NCBI RefSeq assembly: GCF_014137975.1
Contig: NZ_JACGWZ010000009.1
Location: forward strand, 1-64,000
Length of the DNA: 64,000 bases
Source: Halosaccharopolyspora lacisalsi
Lineage (GTDB): Bacteria > Actinomycetota > Actinomycetes > Mycobacteriales > Pseudonocardiaceae
Direction of reading: 5' to 3'
Below the pieces are notes generated by a model, which was not told the origin of the DNA, made no database searches, and worked only from the letters and a program-made list of their open reading frames with translations. The position numbers and the translations under genes are program-made. Of this stretch, positions 1-9,165 are shown piece after piece (the stretch's first letter is position 1; every line of letters begins with the position of its first letter).

Positions 1-479
1 CGGTGGCCGAGCGCGCCGAACTGCCGCTCGCGTCCACCACGTACTACTTCACCTCGCTGGACGACCTGGTCACCGAGGCCGTCAGGTACGAGGCCGGTGA
101 GGAGCTCGAAGCGGGACGGCGACGCCTGGAGCAGCTCACCGAGGAGCACCGCGGTACCGAGACCGTCACAGAGCTGATGCTGGATCTGCTGCTGGGCGTC
201 CGCTCCCGCGACGGTGGGGTCGAGCCGGTGTTGCTGCGCTACGAGCGGCTGGTCGGCGCGCCCCGGCGCCCCTATCTGGCGCCGCTGATGCGGGAACTCT
301 CCGCGCAGCTCCACGACCTGCTGGCCGAGATCCTCGCGCACTGCGGCATGGAAGTCGGCCGCGACCGCATGTTCGAACTGATCGCGCTGGTCGACGGTAC
401 GGTCGTCAACGCGCTGAACGAGAGCGATCCCGATCCGCGTGGTGCCGCGCGGCGAATGCTGCGTTCCCAACTGGAGTGA
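1..479 (+). CDS. TetR-family regulator, C-terminal part (5' end cut by window start)
   Basis: The frame is open from the first bases. It encodes the end of the helix-turn-helix (AVAERAELPLASTTYYF, where the turn and recognition helix lie) and the whole ligand-binding C-terminal domain. It is identical to residues about 37-194 of the complete regulator at 19718-20302, so this is the mirror copy, truncated only because the window starts here. In the complete copy the gene lies just downstream of an SMR-type exporter gene, which suggests that it regulates that exporter. Confidence 0.85.
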   Translation, partial: VAERAELPLASTTYYFTSLDDLVTEAVRYEAGEELEAGRRRLEQLTEEHRGTETVTELMLDLLLGVRSRDGGVEPVLLRYERLVGAPRRPYLAPLMRELSAQLHDLLAEILAHCGMEVGRDRMFELIALVDGTVVNALNESDPDPRGAARRMLRSQLE

Positions 480-572
480 TCGCGCGCGGAAAGTCTCTCC
501 GCGCTCACGCAACCCCTCTTCGCTTTCCGGCGCGTAGTAGGGGCCGGTAGTGCGGAAAGGGGCCATCGACCG

Positions 573-1117
573 ATGCGGAGTTCAGTACGAGGAATCGTTT
601 CGCGTGTTCGCCAGAGACCAGGCCGCGGCGCTGCGTCGCTCGGCGTACCTGCTGTTGCGGTGACTGGCACCTGGCGAGGATCTCGCTTCAAAACACCTTC
701 ACCAAGCTTTATCGGGCCTGGAAGCGGGTGGACGACACGACGAAGGAGGCCTACGCGCGCAAGGCCCTGATGCGTGCGTGGTTGGACGAACGACGACGTC
801 CCTGGCGCCGGGTGGAGAACCGCCAGCGGGGTGATCCCGGACTCCGGTAGTACCGGGTCCGATCCCGAGGTGGCGGGGCAACGCGCGCGGACGCGGAATC
901 TCGTCGCGCACGCGTTGACCGAGGTGCCGCCACGGAGCGGGCGGTGCTCGTACTGCGCTACTGGGAGGACCTGCCGATCGCCGAAGTGGCGGCGGCGCTG
1001 AGGTGTTCCGAAGGCACGGTCAAGAGCCAGAGCTCGCGCGGGTTGCAGAGCCTGCGGGAGGCGATCGCGCGGTACGACCCCGACCTGGTCGGTGTCGACG
1101 CGGAAGGGACAGCGTGA
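573..1117 (+). pseudogene. SigE-family sigma factor, frameshifted mirror copy
   Basis: This is the counterpart of the intact 180-residue sigma factor at 19085-19627. Compared with that copy it has an extra G after ATGCG, an extra T in CTGTTGCGG, a lost C in CCTGGCGAGG, an extra C in CTCGCTTC, an extra C in CCGCCAGC and a lost C in CACGGAGC, so the frame is broken several times. Further one-base differences lie just upstream (480-570). Most errors are single-base indels in short homopolymers, the pattern expected of uncorrected long-read error at a contig end. Real decay is the alternative. The 3' end, including the SEGTVKSQSSRG region-4 helix, is intact. Confidence 0.85.
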
Positions 1118-1896
1118 TGGACGAGCAGACACTGCGCGCCGGCATGCGCGACGCCCTCGACGACGAACCACCGCTGGGACTCGAGCCCGACCGGATCGCC
1201 GACGAGGCCAGGAGAGCCCAGCGCAGGCGTCGGGCGACCTTCGGCACGGGCGTGGCCACGCTCGCGGTTCTCGCGGGAGCCGCCACGATCCCCGCCGTGA
1301 CGGGACCGCACCACCGGGAGGTGATCCCGGCCGCACCTTCGGTGGTCACCGACGTCCCCACCGAGGGCGCGGTCCCGCCGAAGCTGTCGCAGGACGAACT
1401 CGACCAGCGTCGCCGGATGCTCGAGAACCACGCGGCGAAGGCGGTGCGCAGGGTCGCACCGAAGCTCGACGACGTGAGTCTGGAGCATTCGGGGCTCATC
1501 GGCATCGGCGCGCCCCGGCCCCGCATGCCCCGGAAGCTGAACATGAGCGTGGGTTTCACCGACAGCACCGGGCCGACCGCGGTCTCCGTCGAGGTCGGCA
1601 CCGCGGGCACCTTCGACAAGGCTCCGTCCGAATCCTGCGACGACACGCTGACCTGCGAGGTCGTGAACCGCCCGGACAGGTCCGTGCTGGTTCGCGACGC
1701 GGTGCTGGTGGGGCCGCGGTCCGCCGTGACGGAGTCGGTGTCGCACTACCGCACCGATGGCACCGTCGTCAGGGTCACGGCCTTCACCTACGACCCGGCC
1801 ACGCCTTCAGCGGACGAGGTGCGCGAGAACCCCGCGCTCAGTGAGGAGCAACTCACCGGCCTGGCCACCGACCCGAAGTTCACGTTGGGCAAGTGA
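1117..1896 (+). CDS. Membrane-anchored protein paired with SigE-family sigma factor (mirror copy)
   Basis: This 259-residue protein is identical to the copy at 18306-19085, which carries the fuller annotation. The ATG overlaps the TGA of the upstream sigma gene (TGATG), so the two are translationally coupled. One membrane segment (GVATLAVLAGAATIPAV, residues about 45-61) follows an Arg-rich stretch and separates a cytoplasmic N-terminus from a large outer domain with two cysteines. It may act as an anti-sigma factor by position, but no known anti-sigma fold is recognised. Confidence 0.8.
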   Translation: MDEQTLRAGMRDALDDEPPLGLEPDRIADEARRAQRRRRATFGTGVATLAVLAGAATIPAVTGPHHREVIPAAPSVVTDVPTEGAVPPKLSQDELDQRRRMLENHAAKAVRRVAPKLDDVSLEHSGLIGIGAPRPRMPRKLNMSVGFTDSTGPTAVSVEVGTAGTFDKAPSESCDDTLTCEVVNRPDRSVLVRDAVLVGPRSAVTESVSHYRTDGTVVRVTAFTYDPATPSADEVRENPALSEEQLTGLATDPKFTLGK

Positions 1897-1999
1897 CTCC
1901 GCAACGCCGCGCCCGCGCCCGCGACCCGGGCGCGGCACGGCCGCGTCGGGCGGACCAGGTGCACCGCCCCGAGTGGCACCGCACGTATCCTCGACGGTC

Positions 2000-3433
2000 G
2001 TGACGGACAAGCCCAGCATCCCCAACGTCCTGGCCAACCGCTACGCCTCGCCCGAGCTGGTCGAGCTGTGGTCACCGGCGCACAAGGTCGTTCTGGAGCG
2101 AAGGCTGTGGTTGGCGGTGCTGCGCGCGCAGGCCGACCTCGGCATCGACGTTCCCGAGCAGGCACTGGCCGACTACGAGCGGGTGCTGGAACGGGTCGAC
2201 CTGGACTCCATCGCGGAGCGGGAGCGCGTGACCCGGCACGACGTGAAGGCGCGCATCGAGGAGTTCAACGCGCTGGCCGGTCACGAGCACGTGCACAAGG
2301 GCATGACCTCGCGCGACCTGACGGAGAACGTCGAGCAGTTGCAGGTGCGCCGCAGCCTGGAGCACGTGCGCGACCGCACGGTCGCCGTGCTCGCGCGGCT
2401 GGCCCAGCTCGCCTCCGAACACGGCGAGCTGGTCATGGCGGGACGTTCGCACAACGTCGCGGCCCAGGCCACCACGCTGGGCAAGCGCTTCGCCACCGCC
2501 GCCGACGAACTGCTCGCCGGGTTCCACCGGCTCGAGGAGCTGCTGAGCCGCTACCCGCTGCGCGGCATCAAGGGTCCGGTCGGCACGGCCCAGGACGCGC
2601 TGGACCTCGTCGGAGGCGACCGGGACAAGCTGGCCGAGCTGGAGCGCCGGGTGGCCGGTCACCTCGGTTTCGGCAAGGTGCTGACCAGCGTCGGTCAGGT
2701 GTACCCGCGCTCGCTGGACTACGAGGTGCTGACCACGCTGTCCCAGCTGTCCGCCGCCCCGTCGAGCCTGGCCAAGACGATCCGGCTGATGGCTGGTCAG
2801 GAGCTGGTCACCGAGGGGTTCAAGCCCGGTCAGGTCGGCTCCAGCGCGATGCCGCACAAGATGAACACCCGTTCCTGCGAGCGCGTCAACGGCCTGGCCG
2901 TGGTGCTGCGCGGGCACGTGTCGATGGCGAGCGAGATCGCCGGTGACCAGTGGAATGAGGGCGACGTGTCCTGCTCGGTGGTGCGCCGGGTCGCGCTGCC
3001 GGACGCCTTCTTCGCCTTCGACGGGTTGCTGGAGACCTTCCTGACGGTGCTCGACGAGTTCGGCGCCTACCCCGCCGTGATCTCCCGCGAGCTGGACCGC
3101 TACCTGCCGTTCCTGGCCACCACGAAGGTGCTCATGGCCGCGGTGCGGGCCGGGGTCGGGCGCGAGACCGCGCACGAGGCCATCAAGGAGAACGCCGTCG
3201 CCGTCGCGCTGGACATGCGCGAGCGGGGTATCGAGGGCAACGACCTGCTCGACCGGCTCGCCGCCGACGAGCGACTGCCGCTGGACCGCGACCAGCTCGG
3301 CGCGCTGCTGGACGACCGGCTCGACTTCACCGGAGCGGCCACCGACCAGGTCCGCGACCTCGTCGCCGAGGTCGACAGGATCACCACCCGCCATCCCGAG
3401 GCCGCCGCCTACACCCCCTCCGACATCCTGTGA
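2000..3433 (+). CDS. purB: Adenylosuccinate lyase (mirror copy)
   Basis: The gene encodes 477 residues from GTG 2000 and is identical to the copy at 16769-18202. The enzyme cleaves SAICAR to AICAR and adenylosuccinate to AMP, both with release of fumarate. The superfamily signature SSAMPHKMN is intact, as are the TSRDLTENV and AGRSHNVAAQATT motifs that carry the general acid/base and substrate contacts. The start was chosen because homology begins at the residues after GTG. The longer upstream frame is out-of-frame coding of the preceding gene. Confidence 0.93.
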   Translation: MTDKPSIPNVLANRYASPELVELWSPAHKVVLERRLWLAVLRAQADLGIDVPEQALADYERVLERVDLDSIAERERVTRHDVKARIEEFNALAGHEHVHKGMTSRDLTENVEQLQVRRSLEHVRDRTVAVLARLAQLASEHGELVMAGRSHNVAAQATTLGKRFATAADELLAGFHRLEELLSRYPLRGIKGPVGTAQDALDLVGGDRDKLAELERRVAGHLGFGKVLTSVGQVYPRSLDYEVLTTLSQLSAAPSSLAKTIRLMAGQELVTEGFKPGQVGSSAMPHKMNTRSCERVNGLAVVLRGHVSMASEIAGDQWNEGDVSCSVVRRVALPDAFFAFDGLLETFLTVLDEFGAYPAVISRELDRYLPFLATTKVLMAAVRAGVGRETAHEAIKENAVAVALDMRERGIEGNDLLDRLAADERLPLDRDQLGALLDDRLDFTGAATDQVRDLVAEVDRITTRHPEAAAYTPSDIL

Positions 3434-3456
3434 GACGTCGAGCCCGGTGAGCGTGG

Positions 3457-4461
3457 TCAGCTCCCGTGGCTGGTCCCCTCCGCACCGCGACGGGCGTACA
3501 GGCTGGTCAGCGTGACGGTCGCCAGGATGACCACGATGACCGCCAGGGAGAGCGCGGTGGGAACGGTCGGCACGGCGGGCCAGATTCCGTGGGCCCAGTG
3601 CAGCACCAGCTTCACCCCGATGAACGCGAGGATCAGCGCCAGGCCGTGGTTGAGGTGGACGAGCTTGGCCAGCGCGGTGTGCAGCACGAAGTACAGGGCC
3701 CGCAGCCCCAGCAGGGCGAAGGCGTTGGTGGTGAACACCAGGTAGGGATCCTCGGTGATGCCGTAGACGGCGGGCACGGAGTCGACGGCGAAGACCACGT
3801 CCACGGCGAAGATCGCCACGACCACGACGGTCAGCGGGGTCAGGGCGCGCCGTCGGCCTTCGCGCACCGTCAGCCGGGCGCCGCGGTAGTCGTCGGTGAC
3901 CGGCATCAGCCGGCGCAGCAGCCGCACCGAACGCATCTGCGAGACGTCGTGGTCGAAGGCGCTCCCGCTGAGCGCTTCGTGCAGGACCTTGACGGCGGTG
4001 CCGAACAGGATCGCGCCGAACACCAGAAATGCCCAGGTCCCGGCCTGCAGCAGGGCGGCCCCGGCGGCGATGAAGACGCCGCGCAGCACCAGCGCCCCGA
4101 TGATGCCGTACAGCAGCACGCGCTGCTGCAGCGCCGCCGGGACGGAGAAGCCGGACAGCACGAGCATGAACACGAACAGGTTGTCCACCGACAGCGACTT
4201 CTCCACCACGAACCCGGTGAGGAACTCCAGCGCCTGGCTCGTGCCGAACGTCAGCCACAGGAGCACGCCGAAGATCAGTGGTAGCGCGAGGTAGAACACC
4301 GACCACCCCACGGCCTCGCGCATCGAGACCTCGTGGGGGCGGCGGGTCACCAGGAAGTCGGTGGCCAGCAGGGCGAGCAGGACGGCGATGCTGACCGCCC
4401 ACAACAGCGGCGATCCGATCGATTCCGACGGAGCGGCGAGAGCAGCGGTGGGACCGGGCAC
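3457..4461 (-). CDS. TerC/Alx-family membrane protein, probable Mn2+ exporter (mirror copy)
   Basis: The gene encodes 334 residues from GTG 4461, which has a strong GAGGAGG five bases upstream. An ATG at 4479 has no good ribosome site. The protein is polytopic with the TerC signatures SLSVDNLFVF and VFAVDSVPAVYG, whose acidic residues are thought to bind the metal. It lies directly downstream of a probable yybP-ykoY riboswitch (4486-4590), as many TerC-family manganese exporters do. It is identical to 15741-16745 and convergent with purB. Confidence 0.88.
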   Translation of the reverse strand: MPGPTAALAAPSESIGSPLLWAVSIAVLLALLATDFLVTRRPHEVSMREAVGWSVFYLALPLIFGVLLWLTFGTSQALEFLTGFVVEKSLSVDNLFVFMLVLSGFSVPAALQQRVLLYGIIGALVLRGVFIAAGAALLQAGTWAFLVFGAILFGTAVKVLHEALSGSAFDHDVSQMRSVRLLRRLMPVTDDYRGARLTVREGRRRALTPLTVVVVAIFAVDVVFAVDSVPAVYGITEDPYLVFTTNAFALLGLRALYFVLHTALAKLVHLNHGLALILAFIGVKLVLHWAHGIWPAVPTVPTALSLAVIVVILATVTLTSLYARRGAEGTSHGS

Positions 4462-4485
4462 GGAAGCCTCCTCGAACATCGTTCG

Positions 4486-4590
4486 CGTTCGAGGTCTCCT
4501 TCGCCCACCGCGGACGGCCTCCCGGGGACATCGGCGGATGTCCGGACTGACCGGGTCGACCCGAGGAAGTACTCCCCTCGCACGCGAGTG
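4486..4590 (-). promoter_or_regulatory. yybP-ykoY (Mn2+) riboswitch (mirror copy)
   Basis: Read on the minus strand, this leader contains the conserved first box AGGGGAGTA (in GCGAGGGGAGTACTTCCTCG) and, just before the gene, the second box GGGCGAAGGAGACCTC. A hairpin (GGACATCCGCCGATGTCC) lies between them. These boxes and their order match the manganese-sensing yybP-ykoY class as remembered from actinobacterial TerC leaders. The downstream gene family fits. No covariance search was possible. Confidence 0.7.
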
Positions 4591-4703
4591 TCGCGTATCC
4601 GGCCTGTTCAGCCAACCCGAGCCCGTTGCTCCACCGACGAGCGAGCCCGCACCGCTCGGCGCCAACGGTTGGGCGAGCTCGGTGGTGTGCCCGCGCGGCG
4701 GGA

Positions 4704-5048
4704 TCAGTCGAAGTCGATGTGCACGTGTACGTGGCCCTGGTCGTCTCGGGTCGCGAGCGCGTCGCCGGTGCGTTGTTCACCGGCCACTTCGAGCGTGGCG
4801 GCTCGGCGCTGGTGTCGGAAGTTGCGCCACCAGCGCTTCCGGTCCGGCAGCTGCACCTTGATGACGATGCCGTCGCTGGTGCGGTGGAAGCCGACGACCA
4901 GTGAGAAGTGGCGACCGGACCGGTGCCCCCGGTAGGAGAGGACCGCCATGCCGAGGCGGCCGGTGGTCGAGGGCCAGCGGGAGAACTTTCTCACCAACGG
5001 CATGGCGATCTTGTTGACCCAGCGGCCGGCAGTGGTAACGGTTGTCAT
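4704..5048 (-). CDS. DUF385-like split-barrel protein, possible F420/flavin-dependent reductase (mirror copy)
   Basis: The gene encodes 114 residues starting at ATG 5048 with AGGAG upstream. The order GRLGMAVLSYRGHRSGRHFSLVVGF, then WWRNFRHQ, then AATLEV resembles the deazaflavin-dependent nitroreductase (DUF385) split barrel: a Gly-Arg-x-Ser-Gly turn, then a W-x-N segment, then a strand ending in Glu-Val. It is short for the family (usually 130-150 residues), so cofactor use is uncertain. It is divergent from pobA and identical to 15154-15498. Confidence 0.65.
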   Translation of the reverse strand: MTTVTTAGRWVNKIAMPLVRKFSRWPSTTGRLGMAVLSYRGHRSGRHFSLVVGFHRTSDGIVIKVQLPDRKRWWRNFRHQRRAATLEVAGEQRTGDALATRDDQGHVHVHIDFD

Positions 5049-5271
5049 CGTGACGACTCCTGTCTCGGCAGTGGGTGGTTCGCGTTCGGTCGGGCACCGC
5101 ACGGCCCGCGGTCGCCGGCCGGAGCGCGTCGAAGCGGCACGAGGGTTCGTACTTCCCGCCGGTGCGAAGGTCACCCACGGGACGCGGAGTCACCGAGCCG
5201 AGTCCGGTCACCTCACATGACAGCAACGAGGAAGAAGCCATGCACGTTCCCGGAGAAGAGGGCAGCTCCTG

Positions 5272-6459
5272 ATGTCCACCCGTACCAAAGTCGCCGTCGT
5301 CGGTGCCGGTCCCGCGGGGCTGACGGTGGCGAACCTGCTCAACCACAGCGGAATCGACTGCGTCCTGCTGGAGGAGCGGAGCCGAACCCACATCGAGCAG
5401 CGCCCCAGAGCCGGTTTCATCGAGGAGTGGGCGGTACGCGCGCTGGACGAGCACGGTCTGGCCGACCGGCTGCTGCGCACCGCCGGGACGCAGACCTTCT
5501 CCGAGTTCCGCTTCGACGGGGCCCGCCACTTCTTCCGCTACGGGGACCTCTCGGGCCACCGGCACTTCGTCTACCCGCAGCAGGAGCTCGTGACCGACCT
5601 GGTCGCGACCTACGTCGACGACGGGGGCGGTGACGCGCGCTTCGAGGTCGCCGACGTGCGGCTGCACGACCTGGACACCGACGCCCCGGCCGTCACCTAC
5701 ACCGACCGGGACGGGCGGGAGCAGCGCGTCGACTGCGACTTCGTCGCCGGGTGCGACGGTGCGCAGGGAGTCTCCCGCAAGCACATGCCGCCCGATGCCG
5801 TGGTCGCCCGGCACGACTACGGCATCGGGTGGTTGGCCCTGCTGGCCGAAGCGCCGCCGTCCGCCGACGGCGTCCTGTTCGGCGTCCACCCCCGCGGGTT
5901 CGCCGCGCACATGGCCCGCTCGGACCGGGTCACCCGCTTCTACCTGCAGTGCCCGCCCGGGGACACCGAGGACTCCTGGCCCGACGAGCGGGTGTGGCGG
6001 GAGCTGCAGGCCCGGCTCGCGGTCCCCGGCGGGGAGATCACCGAGGGCGAGCTGATCGAGAAGCGCGTCCTGGACATGCACAACTACGTGGTGGAGCCCA
6101 TGTCGCACGGCCGGCTGCATCTGGCGGGCGAGGCGGCGCACCTGGTGGCTCCCATCGCCGCCAAGGGCATGAACCTCGCCCTGCACGACGCGCTGCTGCT
6201 GGCCGATGCGTTCGGGGCGCACTACCGGGGCGATGACGCGAAGCTGGACGGGTACTCGGACACCTGCCTGAGCCGGGTGTGGCAGTACCAGGAGTTCTCC
6301 CAGTGGCTCTCCGACGTCTTCCACAGCTCCACGCAGGATCCGCCGTCCGATCCGTTCCGGGCGCGGCTCGCGCAGGCGCGGTTGCGCAGGCTGCTCGGCT
6401 CCGAGGCCACGGCGACGGCGCTGGCCGAGGTCTACATCGGCAAGCGCGCCGACTTCTGA
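5272..6459 (+). CDS. pobA: 4-hydroxybenzoate 3-monooxygenase-like flavoprotein (mirror copy)
   Basis: The gene encodes 395 residues, the usual PobA length, and is identical to 13743-14930, where it is described in full. It has a Rossmann GAGPAGL near residue 11, the class A CDGAQG motif near 160, and LAGEAAHLVAPIAAKGMN near residue 285. The last has Glu where the family normally has Asp. Confidence 0.85.
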   Translation: MSTRTKVAVVGAGPAGLTVANLLNHSGIDCVLLEERSRTHIEQRPRAGFIEEWAVRALDEHGLADRLLRTAGTQTFSEFRFDGARHFFRYGDLSGHRHFVYPQQELVTDLVATYVDDGGGDARFEVADVRLHDLDTDAPAVTYTDRDGREQRVDCDFVAGCDGAQGVSRKHMPPDAVVARHDYGIGWLALLAEAPPSADGVLFGVHPRGFAAHMARSDRVTRFYLQCPPGDTEDSWPDERVWRELQARLAVPGGEITEGELIEKRVLDMHNYVVEPMSHGRLHLAGEAAHLVAPIAAKGMNLALHDALLLADAFGAHYRGDDAKLDGYSDTCLSRVWQYQEFSQWLSDVFHSSTQDPPSDPFRARLAQARLRRLLGSEATATALAEVYIGKRADF

Positions 6460-6475
6460 GGGACGGCCACGTCCC
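6460..6475. terminator. Short hairpin between convergent pobA and tenA-family genes (mirror copy)
   Basis: The stem GGGACG, loop GCCA and stem CGTCCC start within the pobA stop codon, between convergent genes. There is no T-run. It is a plausible but weak terminator, repeated at 13727-13742. Confidence 0.4.
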
Positions 6476-6497
6476 TCCGGCATCCCGCGAGCCCCCG

Positions 6498-7148
6498 CTA
6501 CGACCAGTGGGCGTTGAAGAAGTCCAGTTCGTAGCGGGTGGCGAGCTGGAACAGCCGCAGGCACCGGGCCTGCTCGCGCTCGTCCAGGGTGGCGCCGACG
6601 CGGTCGAGCTCGGCGCACAGCCACCGGACCCACTCGTTGAAGGCCGCGTTGTTGTGCAGCGTGATCCACTCGCTGTGCAGGAAGTTGTACGGCAACCGCT
6701 CGGGTGCCCGAGCGGCCCACTGCTGGTAACTCCACTCGGCGACCACCAGCACCGTCAGGACGTCGGCGTAGCTGCCGCGCGTGTTCATGTCGGCCATCAG
6801 CTCGCGGAACGCCTCGGTCGCCTCGTGCCGCTCGGGAACGCTGCGCTCGGCCGCCGGCACTTCCAGCTCGTCGAAGGCCCGCTGGAAGTACGTGTTCTCG
6901 TCACTGGTGACCACGGTGATGCTGCCCGCGATCGCCAGCCGTGACGGGTAGGCGTCGGCCCTGGCCAGCGCCGCCCCGAGCAGGGCGAGGAACTGGTCGA
7001 CGAACTGGTAGTCCTGCACCAGGTAGGAGCGCATTCTCGAGTTCGGCATCGAGCCGTCGAACAGCGCGTCGGTGAAGGGATGGTGGACCACGGCGGTCCA
7101 GTCCGGTTCGCTGCGGGAACGCAGCCATTCGGTGAAGCTCCCGGTCAC
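6498..7148 (-). CDS. TenA-family protein of the Cys-less (TenA_E) type (mirror copy)
   Basis: The gene encodes 216 residues from GTG 7148, preceded by AAAGGA. A longer frame from 7187 lacks a ribosome site. The all-helical TenA fold is indicated by HPFTDALFDGSMP, YLVQDYQFVDQFLALLG and the C-terminal HSEWITLHNN. The catalytic Cys of classical thiaminase II is replaced within VVAEWSYQQW, typical of the TenA_E branch, so thiamin-salvage activity is uncertain. It is identical to 13054-13704 and divergent from purC. Confidence 0.85.
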   Translation of the reverse strand: MTGSFTEWLRSRSEPDWTAVVHHPFTDALFDGSMPNSRMRSYLVQDYQFVDQFLALLGAALARADAYPSRLAIAGSITVVTSDENTYFQRAFDELEVPAAERSVPERHEATEAFRELMADMNTRGSYADVLTVLVVAEWSYQQWAARAPERLPYNFLHSEWITLHNNAAFNEWVRWLCAELDRVGATLDEREQARCLRLFQLATRYELDFFNAHWS

Positions 7149-7244
7149 TGTGGGGTCCTTTCGAGCCACGGTCGTCGTGTGCACCATGCCGCATCGGCGG
7201 CCCGCCCGGCGCGGTGAAGCACCCTATGCGGCAAAATTCGAGCC

Positions 7245-8138
7245 GTGGTCACCCTCGCCGAGTACCCCCTGATCGCTGCGGGCAAGGTCCGACAGCTGCA
7301 CGCCGTGGACGACGAGCACCTGCTGATGGTGGCTTCCGATCGCATCTCCGCCTACGACCACGTGCTGGCCACCCCCATTCCGGACAAGGGCCGGGTGCTC
7401 ACGGCGATGAGCGTGTTCTGGTTCGAGCTGTTGTCCTCCGAAGTGGACAACCACCTGGTCTCCGCCGACGATCCGCGCGTCCCGGACGAGGTGCGCGGCC
7501 GCGCGCTGCTCGTGCGCAGGCTGGAGATGCTGCCGGTGGAGTGCGTCGCGCGCGGCTACCTCACCGGATCCGGGCTGATCGACTACCGCGCCACCGGCAC
7601 TGTCTGCGGCGTGGAGCTGCCGAACGGACTCACCGAGTCCTCCCGGCTGCCAGAACCGATCTTCACACCGGCGACGAAGGCCGAGCTGGGCGAGCACGAC
7701 GAGAACGTCAGTTTCGCCGCGGTCGCCCGCACCGTGGGTGACGAGCGCGCCGAGCAGCTGCGCGAGCTGACGCTGCGGCTCTACCGGCGAGCGGCCGAGC
7801 ACGCCGAGAGCAGGGGCGTCATCCTCGCCGACACCAAGTTCGAGTTCGGCCTCTCCGAGCGGGGCGACCTCGTGCTGGGGGACGAGGTGCTCACTCCCGA
7901 CTCCTCGCGGTACTGGCCCGCCGACGGCTACGAGCCCGGCCGGGTTCAGCCGTCCTTCGACAAGCAGTACGTCCGGGACTGGCTGACCTCGCCCGCCTCC
8001 GGCTGGGACAGGTCCTCGGAGCAGCCCCCACCGGAGCTTCCCGACGAGGTGGTGGCCAACACCCGCGCCCGCTACGTCGAAGCCTACGAGCGCATCACCG
8101 GTCGCGATCTGGCTGACTGGCCCGGCCCCGGCGCGTGA
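7245..8138 (+). CDS. purC: SAICAR synthase (mirror copy)
   Basis: The gene encodes 297 residues from GTG 7245 and is identical to 12064-12957. The enzyme joins CAIR and aspartate with ATP to give SAICAR, the substrate of PurB, whose gene lies nearby in the same arm. It is recognised by GKVRQL, the [12 protein letters not shown] box near residue 28, [12 protein letters not shown] near 100, the [10 protein letters not shown] box near 190 and the [12 protein letters not shown] segment. Confidence 0.94.
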   Translation: MVTLAEYPLIAAGKVRQLHAVDDEHLLMVASDRISAYDHVLATPIPDKGRVLTAMSVFWFELLSSEVDNHLVSADDPRVPDEVRGRALLVRRLEMLPVECVARGYLTGSGLIDYRATGTVCGVELPNGLTESSRLPEPIFTPATKAELGEHDENVSFAAVARTVGDERAEQLRELTLRLYRRAAEHAESRGVILADTKFEFGLSERGDLVLGDEVLTPDSSRYWPADGYEPGRVQPSFDKQYVRDWLTSPASGWDRSSEQPPPELPDEVVANTRARYVEAYERITGRDLADWPGPGA

Positions 8139-8240
8139 GTCCCGCTCGTCATCCGTCCGGGTGGATTACGGCGGGCGTTGACCTCGATCGGGTCCGATCG
8201 TTACCGCTCCGTCGAGCGCACGACACTCGAATCAGGCCTA

Positions 8241-9029
8241 ATGGACGGCGTGAGCACGTGGCTCGTGGTGTCGCTGTCCGGACTGGAGAACCGAACCCTG
8301 GACCGCTGCGCGGAATTCGCCGCGGAACTGCGGTGTCGCGGGGTTCCGCTGACCCTGCTCGTGGCTCCTCGCCCCGAGCGGGCGGAGCCTCCCAGGCCGG
8401 ACTCGCCCGTGCAGCGGTGGGTCCGGGGCAGGGTCGCCGACGGCGACGCGATCGCGCTGCACGGTTTCGAGCACTCGGTTCCGGCGGACGGCTTGCTGCC
8501 CCGGCTCGTCACGGGGCGCGGTGCCGAGTTCGCCACGCTTCCCGCTCACGAGGCGGGACTGCGGTTGATCGCCGCTCTGGCCACTGTGGAGCGACTCGGG
8601 TTGCGCGTCGAGACCTTCGTGCCGCCGCGCTGGCTGGCCTCGCCCGGCACCCTCTCGGCGCTTCGTCACCACGGCTTCACCGTGTGCGCCGACGGTACGG
8701 CGGTGCACGAGCTCGACGCGGGGCTGGTGCACCGCGCCCGAGTGCACTCCTTCGGCTCCGGTGAACGCGGCGAGGTCCGGCGCTGCCGCTCCCTGGTGTC
8801 GCGCGTCGGTCGCACGGTCCGGCGCGACCTCCCTGTGCGGCTGGCGGTCGACGCGGCCGATCTGCAACGGCCGCTACCGGGACGAGCCGTTCTCGACGCC
8901 GTCGACCTCGCCCTGGAGCAGGGCGCCGTCCCGCGGAGCTACGACGATTTCGCCTCGCGGGTCCCGCGCCCGCGTGGTGCGGAGCCTTCGGGCAACGTCG
9001 CCGTCAACATCGACCCGCTGTCGCGCTGA
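8241..9029 (+). CDS. DUF2334 polysaccharide-deacetylase-like protein (mirror copy)
   Basis: The gene encodes 262 residues from ATG 8241 (GTG 8250 is an alternative). It resembles DUF2334 NodB-like deacetylases: a strand followed by RCRGVPLTLLVAP, then DAIALHGFEHS with the metal-binding His pair, then VETFVPPRWLASPGTLSALRHHGF. No signal peptide is visible, so it may be cytoplasmic. The substrate is unknown. It is identical to 11173-11961. Confidence 0.75.
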   Translation: MDGVSTWLVVSLSGLENRTLDRCAEFAAELRCRGVPLTLLVAPRPERAEPPRPDSPVQRWVRGRVADGDAIALHGFEHSVPADGLLPRLVTGRGAEFATLPAHEAGLRLIAALATVERLGLRVETFVPPRWLASPGTLSALRHHGFTVCADGTAVHELDAGLVHRARVHSFGSGERGEVRRCRSLVSRVGRTVRRDLPVRLAVDAADLQRPLPGRAVLDAVDLALEQGAVPRSYDDFASRVPRPRGAEPSGNVAVNIDPLSR

Positions 9030-9165
9030 CCAGGTATTTTCCCGTTCATGTCGATATGAAAACCCCTTCATGGTGCTTTCAGGGGTACTTCATCGGCAGC
9101 ACCGAAGCTGGTTGGTGTCGGGGCGCCGAGACGGTGGTGCCCCGCTACGGCGGGAAGGTGCAATC

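Noticed and set aside
2072-4780. 902-codon open frame on the minus strand (mirror 15422-18130)
   Set aside because: It is antisense to purB and TerC, and its composition is repetitive Arg/Gly/His typical of a GC-rich shadow frame.
4777-6735. 652-codon open frame antisense to pobA (mirror 13467-15425)
   Set aside because: Shadow of pobA and the DUF385-like gene; no ribosome site and no homology.
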